Part shown: piece after piece, positions 23,880 to 38,059 of the stretch | How the letters are laid out: every line of letters starts with the position of its first letter | How positions within the stretch are numbered: the first letter of the stretch is position 1 | Assembly: GCA_032207245.1 (NCBI GenBank) | Contig: CM063502.1 | Location: forward strand, 116,876,697 to 116,940,696 | From: Pardosa pseudoannulata | Taxonomy: Eukaryota; Arthropoda; Arachnida; Araneae; Lycosidae | DNA length: 64,000 bases | Direction: 5' to 3' | Program-made: the position numbers and the translations under genes | The notes under the pieces: model-generated | What the model was told of the DNA's origin: nothing | What the model saw: only the letters and a program-made list of their open reading frames with translations | Databases searched by the model: none

Positions 23880-25882
23880 GTATACATTAAAGTAATATCA
23901 AGGTATCCCGTTTAAATTTCGACTATATTTAGGTTTATTAAAACACAATTTAAGTTTTAAAAATCTGAATTTTTCGCATAAATTTTGTACAAAAAAAAAA
24001 AAAATTCTATGAATTAACTGTTTAGTCTATCAAAAAAATAATACTCAAATGATTCCCGAAGATACTTTTAAGTAATAATAAGGCAAAAATATAAGAAAAA
24101 TTGAAAATTAGTTCACTAGAAATATTTTAAAAGTTATATTTTTATAACATTTTCAAAAAATTAAAATTAAAATAAGTTACTTAATTTTAAAATATTTTTA
24201 AACTTAAATTGCTTAGTTATGCAACAATGCATATGTGTATAGAATTTCATAATTTTAAGTTAGTCATTTTCAAAAACGTTTTTAACAATTTTCAAAAAGT
24301 TTTCTAATGCCTACCGTCTCGTTAAAAAATTAATGGCAGAGTATATTTCACAGTCGGCAGGAGTTTCAATTGATTGAGGAGCTTTAAATATACACAAACT
24401 TAGAAATGTCCAAATTCCTAATAATAGCACACTGGAAGAGAGAAAAATAGAAATTTAATTCAGTCTTTTAAAATCTAATATGTCCTTTAAAAAATAGCTG
24501 AAATGTTTTTGGATATAAAATATTTAAGTTGTATTTTAAATGACACATTAGATATTATTTCATTCTACTTTTAAAATTTTGTACGAGATTTCAACTATAA
24601 GTAATATACTTTAATCGATATCCTTCTCTTCCCTCAAGCCCCCAAAAACCACAGAGGTGTATGTATGTTGTGACGTTAATAATTTTCGTCAATAATTCAG
24701 CGTCGATAATTTTCAGATCTATTGTCCTGTTATTTGTAAATACGTGGGATGGTGTAATTAAGGGCATGTTCTCAGCCGATAAATCTTCGTTATAACAGAC
24801 GTTCAATAGATTATAAAATAAAAAAACTGTACTTATTTTAGAATAACTGCTTAGTAAGATTCTAACTTAAAATAAATTTTAGTTTTGACATTCAGATTAA
24901 TATATTTTTAAAGCATAAAATATGAAAATTTCGTAGAAATTAAATTGTATAATATAGGTAAATGAAACTAAATTTTATATCAAATAGTAGATAAATATGT
25001 TTTTTATTTTGTAAACTTAAACGTTTAAAGGTACCTAAAAGTGTAAGACTTGACTAAAAAGTTAAAAACTCTTACAAAAATGTAAAAAAAAAAACAATAT
25101 TTATTCTGCTGTAAAAAATATATTAATTTTATTAATATATTAGAGATTTCTAAAATAAAATAGGCATTTTGCTTCAATTTGACTTAAAATATAAGTGTTT
25201 TACATATACATTTCAAAAGTTTTCTTACATTTGTTGTATATAGTTTATGTTCTTTTTAAAATTGTTACTTGAAGGGACACGAATTTTTTTAATACTGAGA
25301 ATCTTACTAAAGAATTTGTCAATATTTTCTAATGCATATATTTCAAAAGTTTTTTTGTAGGTAAGAAAATTTCATTTTCTTTCATTTGGTGTACATAATT
25401 AGTTCTTTTTTAATATTATTGCTCGAAGAAACAAGAGTAGTATTTTATAATTAGAATCTAAGTAAATAATTTCTGAAAATTGTGTTCTATAATGTGTAAA
25501 ATATTTTATTTTATGAGCAATTGAATAGAGTTTTAATATGAAGATTTTTGGTTCGATAGCAATAAAGAGGTGTTTAATTAACTTGCATTATTGTGCTAGA
25601 GTGCGGAAAATTAACCATAGTTGCTGCACTTATTACAAGTATGCGATAATTTCTTAATTTTAAATTTTTAATTTTAAATAATTTACAATAAAATATAAAA
25701 TAACCCACGATATCGTAGGCACGCAATTAAAATATGTCTACTACTTGCTGGCTTCAGAAAATTTAAATTCAATGGGTATTAAGCTGCATATGTTTGTTAA
25801 CGTTTCTAATTTGTAAGGAACTACCATGCCAATTCATTGAAGAAAAAATCCCATATTATGAACTTAATTTAATTGAATGGAG
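23880..25882. other. Intron sequence, no feature recognised
   Basis: About 2 kb of AT-rich sequence in the last intron of the transporter gene. I see no coding domain, hairpin or element end. Confidence 0.5.
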
Positions 25883-26716
25883 CAGAGGTTTCAAACTGTG
25901 CTCTCTGGAGCTATTGGACGCCGGCCGGACTATAGCCGAATGATAGAGCTTCTTTGTGGTTCCGGAGTTCGCGGGTTCGAATCCCGCTGATTGCATGGAT
26001 GTTCGTAGCTATTCGGGATTGGCTTAAAGCAGTAGGTCTGGGTCTCATTAGCCCTCTTGAGCAAAACAGCAGACCGTAGTCCCAAACCAAACCAATTGGA
26101 CGTCGTGAAAGAAGTCCATGGGATCGCGAAGCAATTCTGTCGCTCCCGCGCGGAGAGATAAGGTATAAGCTGAATGCCCGACCGTATTTTATACTAATTA
26201 TTTTTTATTAATATTTTTCCTTAATTCTTATTATGATTCTTTGAATAATACTTCCTTCAGTTTTTATTAATTTAACTCTCTTTCACAAGAAAATGAAAAC
26301 AAAATTTCCTTGTTCATATTTAATGGAGTTTTGGGAGTGCAGTCGCAATTTTAGGGACATGCAAAGTTGGATTTTCAGTGTCACTGTATTAAAGATCAAA
26401 TATTGTTTGAAAATCTATATGGTGCAATAAGCAAGAGTAGCTATAGCAAACCTTCCACCTCGATTTAAATAAAATGTGTGGGGATCAACAGCCTTACAGA
26501 TCACATTGACTTTCTATCTTCTCTCTGAAGGTTTTTTAGTTTGCCTTTAATTTGCATGTGTTCTTGCCAACTAAAACTATTTTACTTTTTTATGAAAGTA
26601 CAATTTTCTTTTTTATTACTGATTAACATTATATTAAAAATATTACAACTGGGGTGCCGTTGAATAATAACAAAATTCTAAGTGTGCCGCGTACTGAAAG
26701 AGTTTGGGAACAAATG
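25883..26716. mobile_element. hAT-type element interrupted by a SINE
   Basis: The left end CAGAGGTTTCAAACTGTGCTC, continuing into a CTGGAGCTATTGGACG segment, resembles common hAT ends (CAG.GGTT..CAAACTGTGCTCC). The right end GTGTGCCGCGTACTGAAAG, then AGTTTGGGAAC, is the matching inverted form, diverged. The SINE at 25921-26094 splits it just inside the left end. The target duplication is unclear. Confidence 0.6.
25921..26094 (+). mobile_element. SINE family 1, full-length with target duplication
   Basis: A tRNA-like head carries AGCCGAATGATAGAGC and a strong B box, GGTTCGAATCC (25975-25985). Then come GCATGGATGTTCGTAGC, AAAGCAGTAGGTCTGGGTC, GAGCAAAACAGCAGACCGTAG and a (CCAAA)n tail. The 8 bp ATTGGACG flanks it at 25913-25920 and 26095-26102. 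It is inserted in the hAT element around it. Confidence 0.9.
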
Positions 26717-27009
26717 ACATAGAGTAAATCTGTCATATAGAATTTCTAAATCAAAATTTTCCTCTCCTATAAGAGTAAAGAGAATATCCTTCATACCAGA
26801 AGCTTGAGATAAAGTAGTTTTTGCTCCATGAATGTTTTTTCACCAGTGTATGTCCCTATTGCGTTTTAATGTACACATGTAAAAAATAATGTAAACATCT
26901 GAGAACCAGCAACATTAGAGTAAACCTGTCGTACAATCCCACACTTTAGTGTGGCTAATCAAACAGAAAAGCCATTATATGCCAAAACTTGAAGCAAATT
27001 GGTAGAAAA

Positions 27010-27234
<225 letters not shown>

Positions 27235-27473
27235 TGGAGGGTTTTGAAACGGACTGTTGCCGCGGTTCCAGATCTGGGATACATAAATTCATATAGGGTG
27301 CACAGCTTTTATTTAAAGAGTTCTTTCTTTCCCTTTCCTCCGCAACCGTTAGTCTTATACATACAAACTTAAAGTTACAAAAATGTTTCAAATAAGATAA
27401 ACACTCATTTTATGGTATTTTTAACACTAGAACGCTTGGCCACTTACTAACTGCTATTGCCAAGATTGTCGAA

Positions 27474-27507
27474 GATATATAAATATAAATATATGCATAT
27501 GTATATA

Positions 27508-27548
<41 letters not shown>

Positions 27549-27575
27549 GCTTATATATATGTGTATATATATGTA
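27474..27575. repeat. (TA)n-rich microsatellite, interrupted
   Basis: TATATG and TA units with short interruptions. Confidence 0.9.
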
Positions 27576-28139
27576 ATATATCAAAATTATTATACTTAAA
27601 ATATCTCTTAAAAATTATCATTATCTCCTTCTCAGTTCTCTCAAATATATTCTTTCAACCTCAAAATATCTTATTAAAAGGAGTGTTCGCGACTTGAATT
27701 CTTCCAACCCATATCCCAAAGCTTACTCTGATATGAATGCATATTTTCTGTCCACTCACCGCAATTTTTTCCACTGCAATGGCTCAGTTTTTCTCCCTGA
27801 TCTAAAATCCCTTTTACAGTTAAATTCGCTGACAAAGTTACCGGTTACTTCGGAAACTTGTCTGAGTTTCACTCGGTGTGGAACAGATTTTACATTTTCA
27901 TGTATCATTCCCTTCTCTGCCTTTGACTGAGAGACATGTTGTTTTGCTTAGCTCTCAGATAAAAGTTAAAGTTCCACGTTTGACTGCCGATTGCATTTAT
28001 TGGGGAATGGCCCGACTGCAAAATCATTACTGCTAGCTGCCTAGACTTATCCTTTCCCAACAAGCCCGGACAAGTGAAAATAATCGGAGCAAAACTTTCT
28101 AATAATTTAATGTGATCGGCGGAATTTATTTTCGTGGAG
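27576..28139. other. Intron stretch of higher complexity, unassigned
   Basis: A plus-strand frame at 27694-27930 (78 codons) shows no recognisable domain. TTAACACTAGAACG at about 27420 resembles a piggyBac-type end, but no partner was found. Confidence 0.35.
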
Positions 28140-29273
<1,134 letters not shown>

Positions 29274-29335
<62 letters not shown>

Positions 29336-29350
29336 TTATATATGTATGTA
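29274..29350. repeat. (TA)n microsatellite, right of Tc1
   Basis: TA array continuing from the Tc1 right end. It is followed by TGTAATGGGCAGTTTAGCC and CTATCACAAAG, a half hairpin like that at 6369-6446. Confidence 0.9.
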
Positions 29351-29765
29351 ATGGGCAGTTTAGCCTATCACAAAGTTAAGAGAATCCACATTGGCTTGAG
29401 TGCAATCGCTAGTAAAAATTTAGCCGAAACAGTAAACAAAGAATTTTGGTAAAGAGAAATATATACTTTATTTCAGAAACTCCTTATGAAGTCTAAAACC
29501 CATACATGACAATTTATAGGAGTGTAAGCCAGGCAATCTGGGTTCTTTATGGTTAGTCACATGGGGACACTTGGTGAAGAAATTAATTATATAAAGCGTC
29601 ATATGAGAAGGACTAAATCAGCAGGTATTAATATTAGTGTTTTCGAACTTCCCAACTCAACAGAGAGAACACAAGATAGCCGCCAAGTTTTGCCGTAAAA
29701 GGATAGAATCGCCCTAAAACTATTTTAAGATGCACGTTGGTTATTTTTTAGGTTAAATTGCCCCC

Positions 29766-29993
<228 letters not shown>

Positions 29994-30712
29994 AAAATGC
30001 ATGCAGTTTATTTCTTTGCATATAAGGACAACCAGTCTTCCATGTGTATTTACTTCTACCTTGAAGGGTTCATGCTAATCTTTTTAGCGATCACAGAGTT
30101 ATTTTTCTATGTGTTTTGTGGAAGTTTATTTTTAAAATGTATACGTTACGTGTGTAAACATGACAATGTAAAATATTGATGGAAATTGTTTATTTCGAGC
30201 TGTTTTAGGTTTTATTTACAATACTGAAGACATGCATCTTCAACTTAGACTGGGAACGGTAGCTAAAGTCATGAATTGTTGGCAATTTTATAAAAAAATA
30301 TTTGTTGGTAATTAGCAAATTTTCATGCAATAAGCAGAAATATATGCCAAAATGTATTTCAACTTTTTATTTAAATGGATAAGTTACGAAATTAAGTTTT
30401 ACATGTTATATAATAAAGATAAATATGTAACAATATACACCTTGCTACTGTCTTAATTTTTAAGAATTAGCAAAACATGTTCATCTCCATTCATAGTGGG
30501 CAAAAATTTACCTTTATGTTTTGATTGGTAACAGCTAGTTGAATATATATGTCTTCGAATAACATTTGCAGAGAAAAAGCCTAGCGGAGGATTTTACTAT
30601 GCACCCTCTATGAATTTTGAGAAATATAGTATCCCAGATTAAAAATGTCCAGTTCAAAACATAATTTCAAGTAACATGTGTTTTCAATAACCTTTGAAAA
30701 ATATTAACTTAC

Positions 30713-30830
30713 CTGTGTATCGGACAACGGAATGTCCAACAATCCAAAGAGCCATATAGATTATAAGTGATAGAAAACAAAGAACTACTCCGGTTACCAG
30801 GAATGTTATTGGTCCTCTGCGTTCGAATTC
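30713..30830 (-). CDS. Transporter exon: last membrane helix
   Basis: The acceptor TTTTCAG is at 30831 onward and the donor GTAAGT at 30712 downward. It enters in phase 0 and leaves in phase 1. It encodes EFERRGPITFLVTG, then VVLCFLSLIIYMALWIVGH, then SVVRYTG: a basic loop followed by one strong hydrophobic helix, the expected final helix of the fold. Confidence 0.88.
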
Positions 30831-31460
30831 CTGAAAAGAAAACATTGACATAATTACAAATACAAATATGTCTTTAAACAAATTCATTAGTGTTCAAAGT
30901 TACTCAATCTTTTGATGAAAAAATTTTTTTTGTTTCGATTGAGAAAAATAATATGGTTTTTGAAACTTTAAAATGAACTAGAAATTCCTGAATTTAAGAA
31001 CGAGGAAATCATCGTTATCTCTATAAAATAGATGACATTTTTAGAAAAGTTTAATATAAATTCTACTTTTTCAACGACATCAGAAATAATTATGTTTACA
31101 TTTAATTCACATCTTTGAATGTTTGTCTGTAGTAGTTGTTTTCTCTACATTTTCTTTACTGCTACTCTTTTCTTCTTTCACCCGCTTTCTACCCTATTTG
31201 TTTTTTTACATTACTTTACATATTCTTTCATTTTCTGCATTAAGTCTTGAACAAATCTTAATGAAGTCATATTTAAACACTCATGAGTCAAAGTTAGTTC
31301 ATTCACTTACAAGTATACCTTCTTACAATTTAAATACATTATTAAATTTGATAAAATAGAAAAGGTATTTTGCTTTTATTTGACAAAAACATTTAGTTTT
31401 TACTACATACATTTCAAAAGTTTTCTTATGAATAGTGAAATTTAATTTTGTTTTCATTTA

Positions 31461-31584
<124 letters not shown>

Positions 31585-32742
31585 TCATATATATAATATA
31601 AATACATATATTATGTTTTATTTAAATTATTATCTAAAATGACAAAAGCAATTTTTTAAATTATACTCTCATTAAGGAACTGGCCAAAGTTGAATTCTTA
31701 AACAAGTAGAACTTTATATTTAATGAGGAATAAAAAAAATTTTAAATAAAGATCTTTTTTTTCTAGGAAGTTATATACCTTTAAATATTTTAAATATAAT
31801 TTGTAACGAGTAACGAGTAACTCAATTTTTAAAAAGAGCAAGAAAATTATTTTATAAGTTTTAAATTTGTGAAAAATTTTGATGTACTCTTCTGTCAACT
31901 CAAGTAATGAAATTTTACAAGCATAAATTTAAAAAAGTGAAAAAAAAAACACTTCCGTTAAGAAATATTCAAACTATCCCAAAATATAACTTTTATGAGT
32001 ATGAAATGGTTTTCAAAAGTGTGAGATGTGAAAACACTGCCATTTCAAAAAGAAACTTTAACAGCGTGTCTAGAAACATTAAGGAAGTGGAGAATAGGTC
32101 TTTAAAATATAGGAATAGGAGACTATGTCATTAACCCTCTAACTGCTCATCCCGCGATTTCCACGGGCAATTCAAATGTAACAAAACTTGCTCATTCTTC
32201 CCTCGGTATGAGTCGAAGCCTAACATAGGGTGGAACAACATTTTATTGCTTTTTAAGGAGCCATTTTAATGTAAACTGTTCCTTAGCCGCTAATTTCGAT
32301 GATTTTATGTTCTCAGGATGGATAATTACTACCCTGTTTCATAAATTGCATAAGTAAACTTTTATGTGTGAGGGGTATATTTTATCTAAGCAGTCCCAAA
32401 AAACATTCTCTATTTACCAATAAGAGATTTTTAACTGTGTAATATTCGAAAAGTACCCAAAGGTTATATCAATACTTGTCAATTTCTCAGTCAAGCTGTT
32501 AGAAAATATCAAATTGTGTGTTAAATATCGTATAATTCCCCTTATTTCAGTGAGAAAGGAAACGATATAAAACAATTGTTAAACAACCGCGAATTATGCT
32601 TAGACATAGATAAATCAATATTGGTTTCGAGTGAAAACCTGAGTTTTGTCTGAGGTTAGACGTAATTGGAGGCTGTCACGCTTTTGAAATAGATTTTTAC
32701 GCCTGGGAAAATGAACAAAAAGAAAATGAGAAATTTACTTAC

Positions 32743-32813
32743 ATGTCCTAAAATAACTGGCATTGACATCTCACCAAGAGCTGCCCCAAATACGAGAAAA
32801 GTGGTGATTGTAG
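32743..32813 (-). CDS. Transporter exon: penultimate helix
   Basis: 71 bp, entering in phase 1 and leaving in phase 0. The acceptor TTATAG and donor GTAAGT are intact. It encodes TITTFLVFGAALGEMSM and PVILGH. The GAALGEM motif fits the family. Confidence 0.85.
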
Positions 32814-33426
32814 CTATAAAAATTGAAAGAATTAGTTGAAATTTAGGAAGCAGGTATAGATATATAGAAAATGGAAAAATAAAACGGGATAATAAATTAG
32901 TTCTAATGTAAATAAAATAGTGTTCTTATTTTATTAATCATACATTATTTTTACTTCAATTTGCAGTAATGTTAGAAATTTACTAGTGTTACTAGTAATA
33001 ATAATTTTTGATGAATAAGATAATTTGTTTACTTGTTAGAATTTTTGAACCTGAATTTTCGTTCTTCATCAATAATTTATTTTACACATAAAATAATGCA
33101 TGAAAATTACTGCTAGTTTATAAGCTATAATACCTATCACACTCAAAATATTTTAGGCACAGTTTTGTATAGTTAATTCTTTATTTGATAATGCTTCTAA
33201 CACATTCTTAATTTTACTCATGATCCATTCAAATAAGGATTAATTGATGATTTTTCAAAGTTTTTTAAAATTTGAGTACCATTTTATTCTATTTGTATGA
33301 CTTTTATAGCTTTCTAAGAATATGTAACACAAAAATATGATCTGTTTTATGTCAGATATACCCGCTATTATCTTCTATAAAAATACTATGGTAAAAACTA
33401 TTTTATATTTCTTACTTCAATTAGCT

Positions 33427-34332
33427 ATTATACAATTTAGATAACGTATATATTAGAACAGATTCCCTCTCAGCTCTGGAGGCTATTGGTAGTGATACAA
33501 ATAATATTCTTATTAATGATATAAGAATGAAAATTAGAAACATTGGTTCGAAAATAAACTTGAATGGGTCAAGGCCCATGTGGGTGAAACATATAACGAA
33601 ATGGTCGATGTCTTAGCCAAGGAAGCAACAAATAGAGATTTTGTCGATATTGAAGTAAAGTGGACATATAAGCAAATTAAGAAGATGGTGCACATCCATA
33701 CACTAAAGAAATGGCAAAAAAACTGGACTGAAGGCGCTACTGGAAGAAAAACTTTTGATTTCTTTCCTAAAATCAGCGAAAGAAGACTCGAGGGGAATTT
33801 TTACATTAATCAGATATTCACAGGTCATGGAGCAATTTCATGGAGTTCACAGGAATAGAGTTCACAGGAGGCATGGAGATGTTGGTGTGATAAAGATGAA
33901 GGAAATTTATTGAATATGATCTATAAATGTGAACTTGTTGACTATATGAGACAAAACTATTTTCTTGTTAATTTCCAGCAAGTTACTGTTCTCAACTCCT
34001 GTAACTCGGCAAAATCTCGCTGAGGATTGATTCTATTAATTGAATACTTTGTTAAACTGTCTTTAGACAGTTAGTTTACCTAATGTATATAATTTTCTAA
34101 CTTTGTTATATTTTTCTGTATGAACATATTTATTATGTATAAATTAATATAATAAAGAGCGGATGGCTCTTGTCGAGGGATGTCTCAGTGGATCCAGCTT
34201 GGTGGTCTGGCTTCGGTCGATTTCTAAATTAACGGTTAGGTCTGTTTTGTTGTTTTGTGTTGGGCTCGATTGATATCATGACGGTTAGTCATCATATCCG
34301 TATGGCTTAGGCTGGGTCGGGCTTAAGAAATA
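33427..34332 (+). mobile_element. 5'-truncated non-LTR retrotransposon with target duplication
   Basis: TCTTACTTCAATTAGCT (17 bp) flanks the element at 33410-33426 and 34333-34349. The 5' part encodes an RNase H remnant: RTDSLSALEAIGSDTNN at about 33455, then after a one-base deletion near 33565 VKAHVGETYNEMVDVLAKEA. The frame then continues to TGATGRKTFDFF-like and NQIFTGHGA motifs until a stop at about 33856. The 3' region includes an unusual GC-rich GGATGGCTCTTGTCGAGG stretch and lacks a poly(A) tail. It is a relative of the fossil at 7060-8560 but clearly a different subfamily. It sits in an intron on the strand opposite to the gene. Confidence 0.85.
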
Positions 34333-34536
34333 TCTTACTTCAATTAGCTTGTACTGTTGAAGCCCTAGATATACGGAAAATATACTCGGAAATTTATAAA
34401 TTCTACTTATAGACCTCGCATTAAGTACAATTCATAAATTTTCTAGAAAAGTATCTAATTCAGTATTTGCAATTGTTAGCCACTTGGTAAATTAAATTTA
34501 CAAGAAAATATGTTTTATATTGTTCTATGCACTTAC

Positions 34537-34684
34537 GCGTCACTTTGATATACTCCTCTGTTAGTGATAGTGCTGTCGGGAAGACGGAACTCATAAAGAG
34601 GCCGATAATACATGTCCCTATCACTAGGACGACATAGCTGTGACTGAGAGCTAGCATAATCAGCATTCCCAGAGTGCAACCGAC
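34537..34684 (-). CDS. Transporter exon: two membrane helices
   Basis: 148 bp, phase 0 to phase 1. The acceptor TTTTCAG and donor GTAAGT are clear. It encodes VGCTLGMLIMLALSHSY, VVLVIGTCIIGLFMSSVFPT and ALSLTEEYIKVT. The GLFMSS.FPT.LSLTE segment is one of the best family signatures in the window. Confidence 0.9.
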
Positions 34685-34769
34685 CTGAAAATTTTCAAAA
34701 GGGGAATTAGTCAATACCTCAAAACAGAAAAATTATATATAATCTAATTTTGCTCTATTGATTTTCCCT

Positions 34770-35346
34770 TTAGCCCCATCCGGTAAAATGACGAGTCTAG
34801 CTCGTCATTAGTTTTTCATTCCATACCGCACAATGACGAGCTACACTCGTCATGCGATTAAAGTTACTGTTAAATAGGATAATTAATTTAGTTTAAAATT
34901 TCTAGTGTACTGAATTTGGCAACACTTTTATCACTTGTGAAAATCACAAGTCACTATTGCATATTGTTTACTTAGAATTTCTTGGTACAAGTCATTGCCA
35001 AATTAATGAGTCAGAATAAAAGAAAACCTACTAAGAAATGCCGTGTGTGTTACAAGAATCAAATTAAAAGTGAGACTACTTGGCGGTGTAAACAATTAAG
35101 AATTCCTTTGCACTTTGTTTTGAAAAGTACCACTAGCTTGAAGACTATTATCTGTATACCTTATTAATGTTTTGCTTTGATATTTTCTTAATTTTACTGT
35201 TTCTGATATTATTTAACACTATGTAAAAAGTGGATTTTAATTAAGAATATGTAAGAATTGTAAAATGAAACAATTTTTTTAAATAAAAATTAAATGATTA
35301 TTTCATGCACAGTTTTTCATTATTAAATCATACCGGAAGGGGTTAA
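34770..35346 (+). mobile_element. piggyBac non-autonomous element, copy 1
   Basis: Left TTAG (a changed TTAA), then CCCCATCCGGTAAA. Right end CATACCGGAAGGGGTTAA. Two palindromes ATGACGAG-N5-CTCGTCAT follow the left end at about 34789 and 34835. The frame 34982-35167 contains RKPTKKCRVCYKNQIKSETT and WRCKQLRIPLHF. This resembles the C-terminal cysteine-rich domain of piggyBac transposases (CxxC...TxxxC...PLC). The rest of the transposase is absent. 577 bp. Confidence 0.9.
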
Positions 35347-36828
35347 TGACGGGTTAATTGACTTTGAGTCTTTTTACATTACTTAAAGCAAAACATATAA
35401 GACCTTTTACATTTAAAAATACCTTTAACACTCATTTACAAAATATAGATTCTATGTAGTGAATTGATTTTTCACTTTTGATACTTTCATTTAAATTCTT
35501 TCATTGTTACATTTCTTTTAAAGAGTTTTAAACTAAAAATTTGAAATTCAGTAAGTTGTCTATCCTGATTTTTTTTAATCCAGTAATTTGTCTTTCCTTT
35601 TCGTTTCTTTTTTCTTCATTATTGGTTATTTATTTCGAAAGCATTTTCCGATTCTTTTTAACTCATTTAATTTAAAAATTTCCCTTTCGAAAATAACATT
35701 TTTGGAACTTTGAAAGAAACGTACAATACTTTAATACCACACAAACACTAACCATGAATTTACTCTAGAATAAATTTAAAGGACTTTTCCTTGGAGACTG
35801 GAAAGGTCATTAATCTATTTAAGCAGTGATTTTCCAATGCATCATGATTTAGGATTATTAATATTGAATGCCTAACAATAAAAATTAAGTTAATATCCGA
35901 CTAAATGCATTTGACTGAACGTTTTTTTACTACATCACGTTTCTTTTTTATTAAGTGTTACTTAAGACGCAATTTTCTCCTCTCTTTTTATGCTGTGTGT
36001 GTTTTTAACGCATTTAATTAACAGTTTTTTCTGTCAAAAAAGTGGCTTTTTTTAGATAGCTAAAAGCTACATTTTTTACTTTAAAATAACACAAGAAACA
36101 ATAATTAATTTTTACTCGTATAAACTGGAAAGACCTTACTTTCTTACGGACTAAGGAAAGTCATTGTATTAACGTAGCCATTTTCCAGAGTATTATTTTA
36201 CATGATTATTAATATTAAATGACTAACAATAAAATATACTTAAAATTAATATCTGACTAAATAACTTTAATTGAACAATTTTTCTACTTTTTATCCCATT
36301 ATTTTTTTATTAAATGCTTCTCCAGATAACCTCCAGTTATCCTGATGTGAGATGACTACTTCGAAGTATGCAATTAAATGCTATAACATTTCAAATTCTT
36401 TAAAATCAACAATTTACAAGAAAAATAGCATTTTGAAAAGTGTTTTTTTTTGTACTGAAAACAACAAGAGTTAGTGTTTTTAAAAATTTAAGCTAAGATC
36501 AAAGTAAAAGTTACCTATTGTAAAAACATCATACTTAATTGCTGTAAATTAAGTATGTTACTAAATTCAAATCAAAGAAATTAAAATGTCTTTTATATTA
36601 CTACGAGAAATAAAATATATTCTATTGCTAGTTTCAGTAAGTGATACTTTGTTTCCCGCAAAATCAAAAGTTTTCGAAGACATTAAGAAAATAAGTCATT
36701 CTGTTATTTGTTTTAGAGAATTTCCTACAGAAAAAAGGTTACTTGGACAATTTTTCAGTATAAAGTACATAATTAATTCATAAATTGTAAAATCCAATCT
36801 AATTTTCAAAAAGTAGTTGGATACTTAC

Positions 36829-36909
36829 TATATTGCATCCTAGCATGAAAGCTGGAGCCAGGCGAGTTGCAAGAGCAATAGACAGTAAGCGACCGGTGGC
36901 GAACGTTCC
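36829..36909 (-). CDS. Transporter exon: membrane helix with GTFATGR motif
   Basis: 81 bp, phase 0 on both sides, between acceptor ATTTCAG and donor GTAAGT. It encodes GTFATGRLLSIALATRLAP and AFMLGCNI. The G.F..GR motif at the start of a helix is typical of the second half of MFSD4/NaGLT1 proteins. Confidence 0.9.
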
Positions 36910-37368
36910 CTGAAATTAAAATGGAATGTTTTAGTGAACGCATAACAAAATCATAATAAAGTGCTTTGTTTTCTAATGTATATGAATTCTTTGATAATGT
37001 GCCCACATATATATACGTCTAATACCAAAATTATTACCTCTAACATACATATTCCAAATTCTATTTTTCCCCTTCTTGTTCTTTACTATCTAATTTCCCA
37101 GCTGTAAAATGTAAGGTAAAGGGGTAGTCTCCGACTTACATTCTATAAACTCATTTTTCAAAACTAACGCAGGAATAAATGCTAATTTCTTTCAATCACC
37201 CTATTTTTCACTGATATGTTCAGCTACCCCAGGGAAATGCTGTCGCTTCTGTAAAAATTAAATTATTGCATGTGTGTTTTCGAGCAATCTTAAATGTTCA
37301 AGGTTTACTTTTACTCCACAAAATTACTGATCTAGATTAATTCTCATGACAACAAAATAACGCTAATT

Positions 37369-37550
<182 letters not shown>

Positions 37551-37974
37551 CGAGATACATTATTAAATGCTAACGTTAAATTTTCATATTAACTGGGTGT
37601 AGAAATTTATTCAATGTCAAAAACAGATTGTGGGGAATACTAAAATTTGCCTGCAAGCTTTTGTATGTGTATATTCCAGATTATATAACGCCATATCATC
37701 ACTTTTTGGAAGTCGATATTAATCTTTGAGGACGTTAGGAACCCCCTTCTTATTTGTGCACGGTTGTGGCATAAGTCCAACAACTTTAGTGCGTCTCAAA
37801 TTAAAATGGCTAATTTTCGTTTCTGGAAAATAGAGACTCTTTGGCTATGTCTGTTTAAATTTGATTATTACTTTCCCTTGTGGATTTACTGTATATTTAA
37901 TCGATCTACATTATGGAAAGATATTCTAAATCTATCGCCCTATTTTCTACCTTTCTATGTTCATTTTCAATTCT

Positions 37975-37975
<1 letters not shown>

Positions 37976-38058
<83 letters not shown>
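37976..38058. repeat. (CA)n(TA)n microsatellite
   Basis: About 25 CA units followed by about 16 TA units. Confidence 0.97.

Positions 38059-38059
<1 letters not shown>

Noticed and set aside
25921..26094. tRNA gene with a strong B box
   Set aside because: The head is followed by a SINE body and (CCAAA)n tail with a target duplication, and no convincing cloverleaf with an anticodon arm was found. Treated as a SINE.
27420..27434. TTAACACTAGAACG as a piggyBac end
   Set aside because: No matching inverted end was found within a plausible distance.
27694..27930. 78-codon plus-strand frame
   Set aside because: No recognisable motif. It lies within the intron of the transporter gene between repeats.
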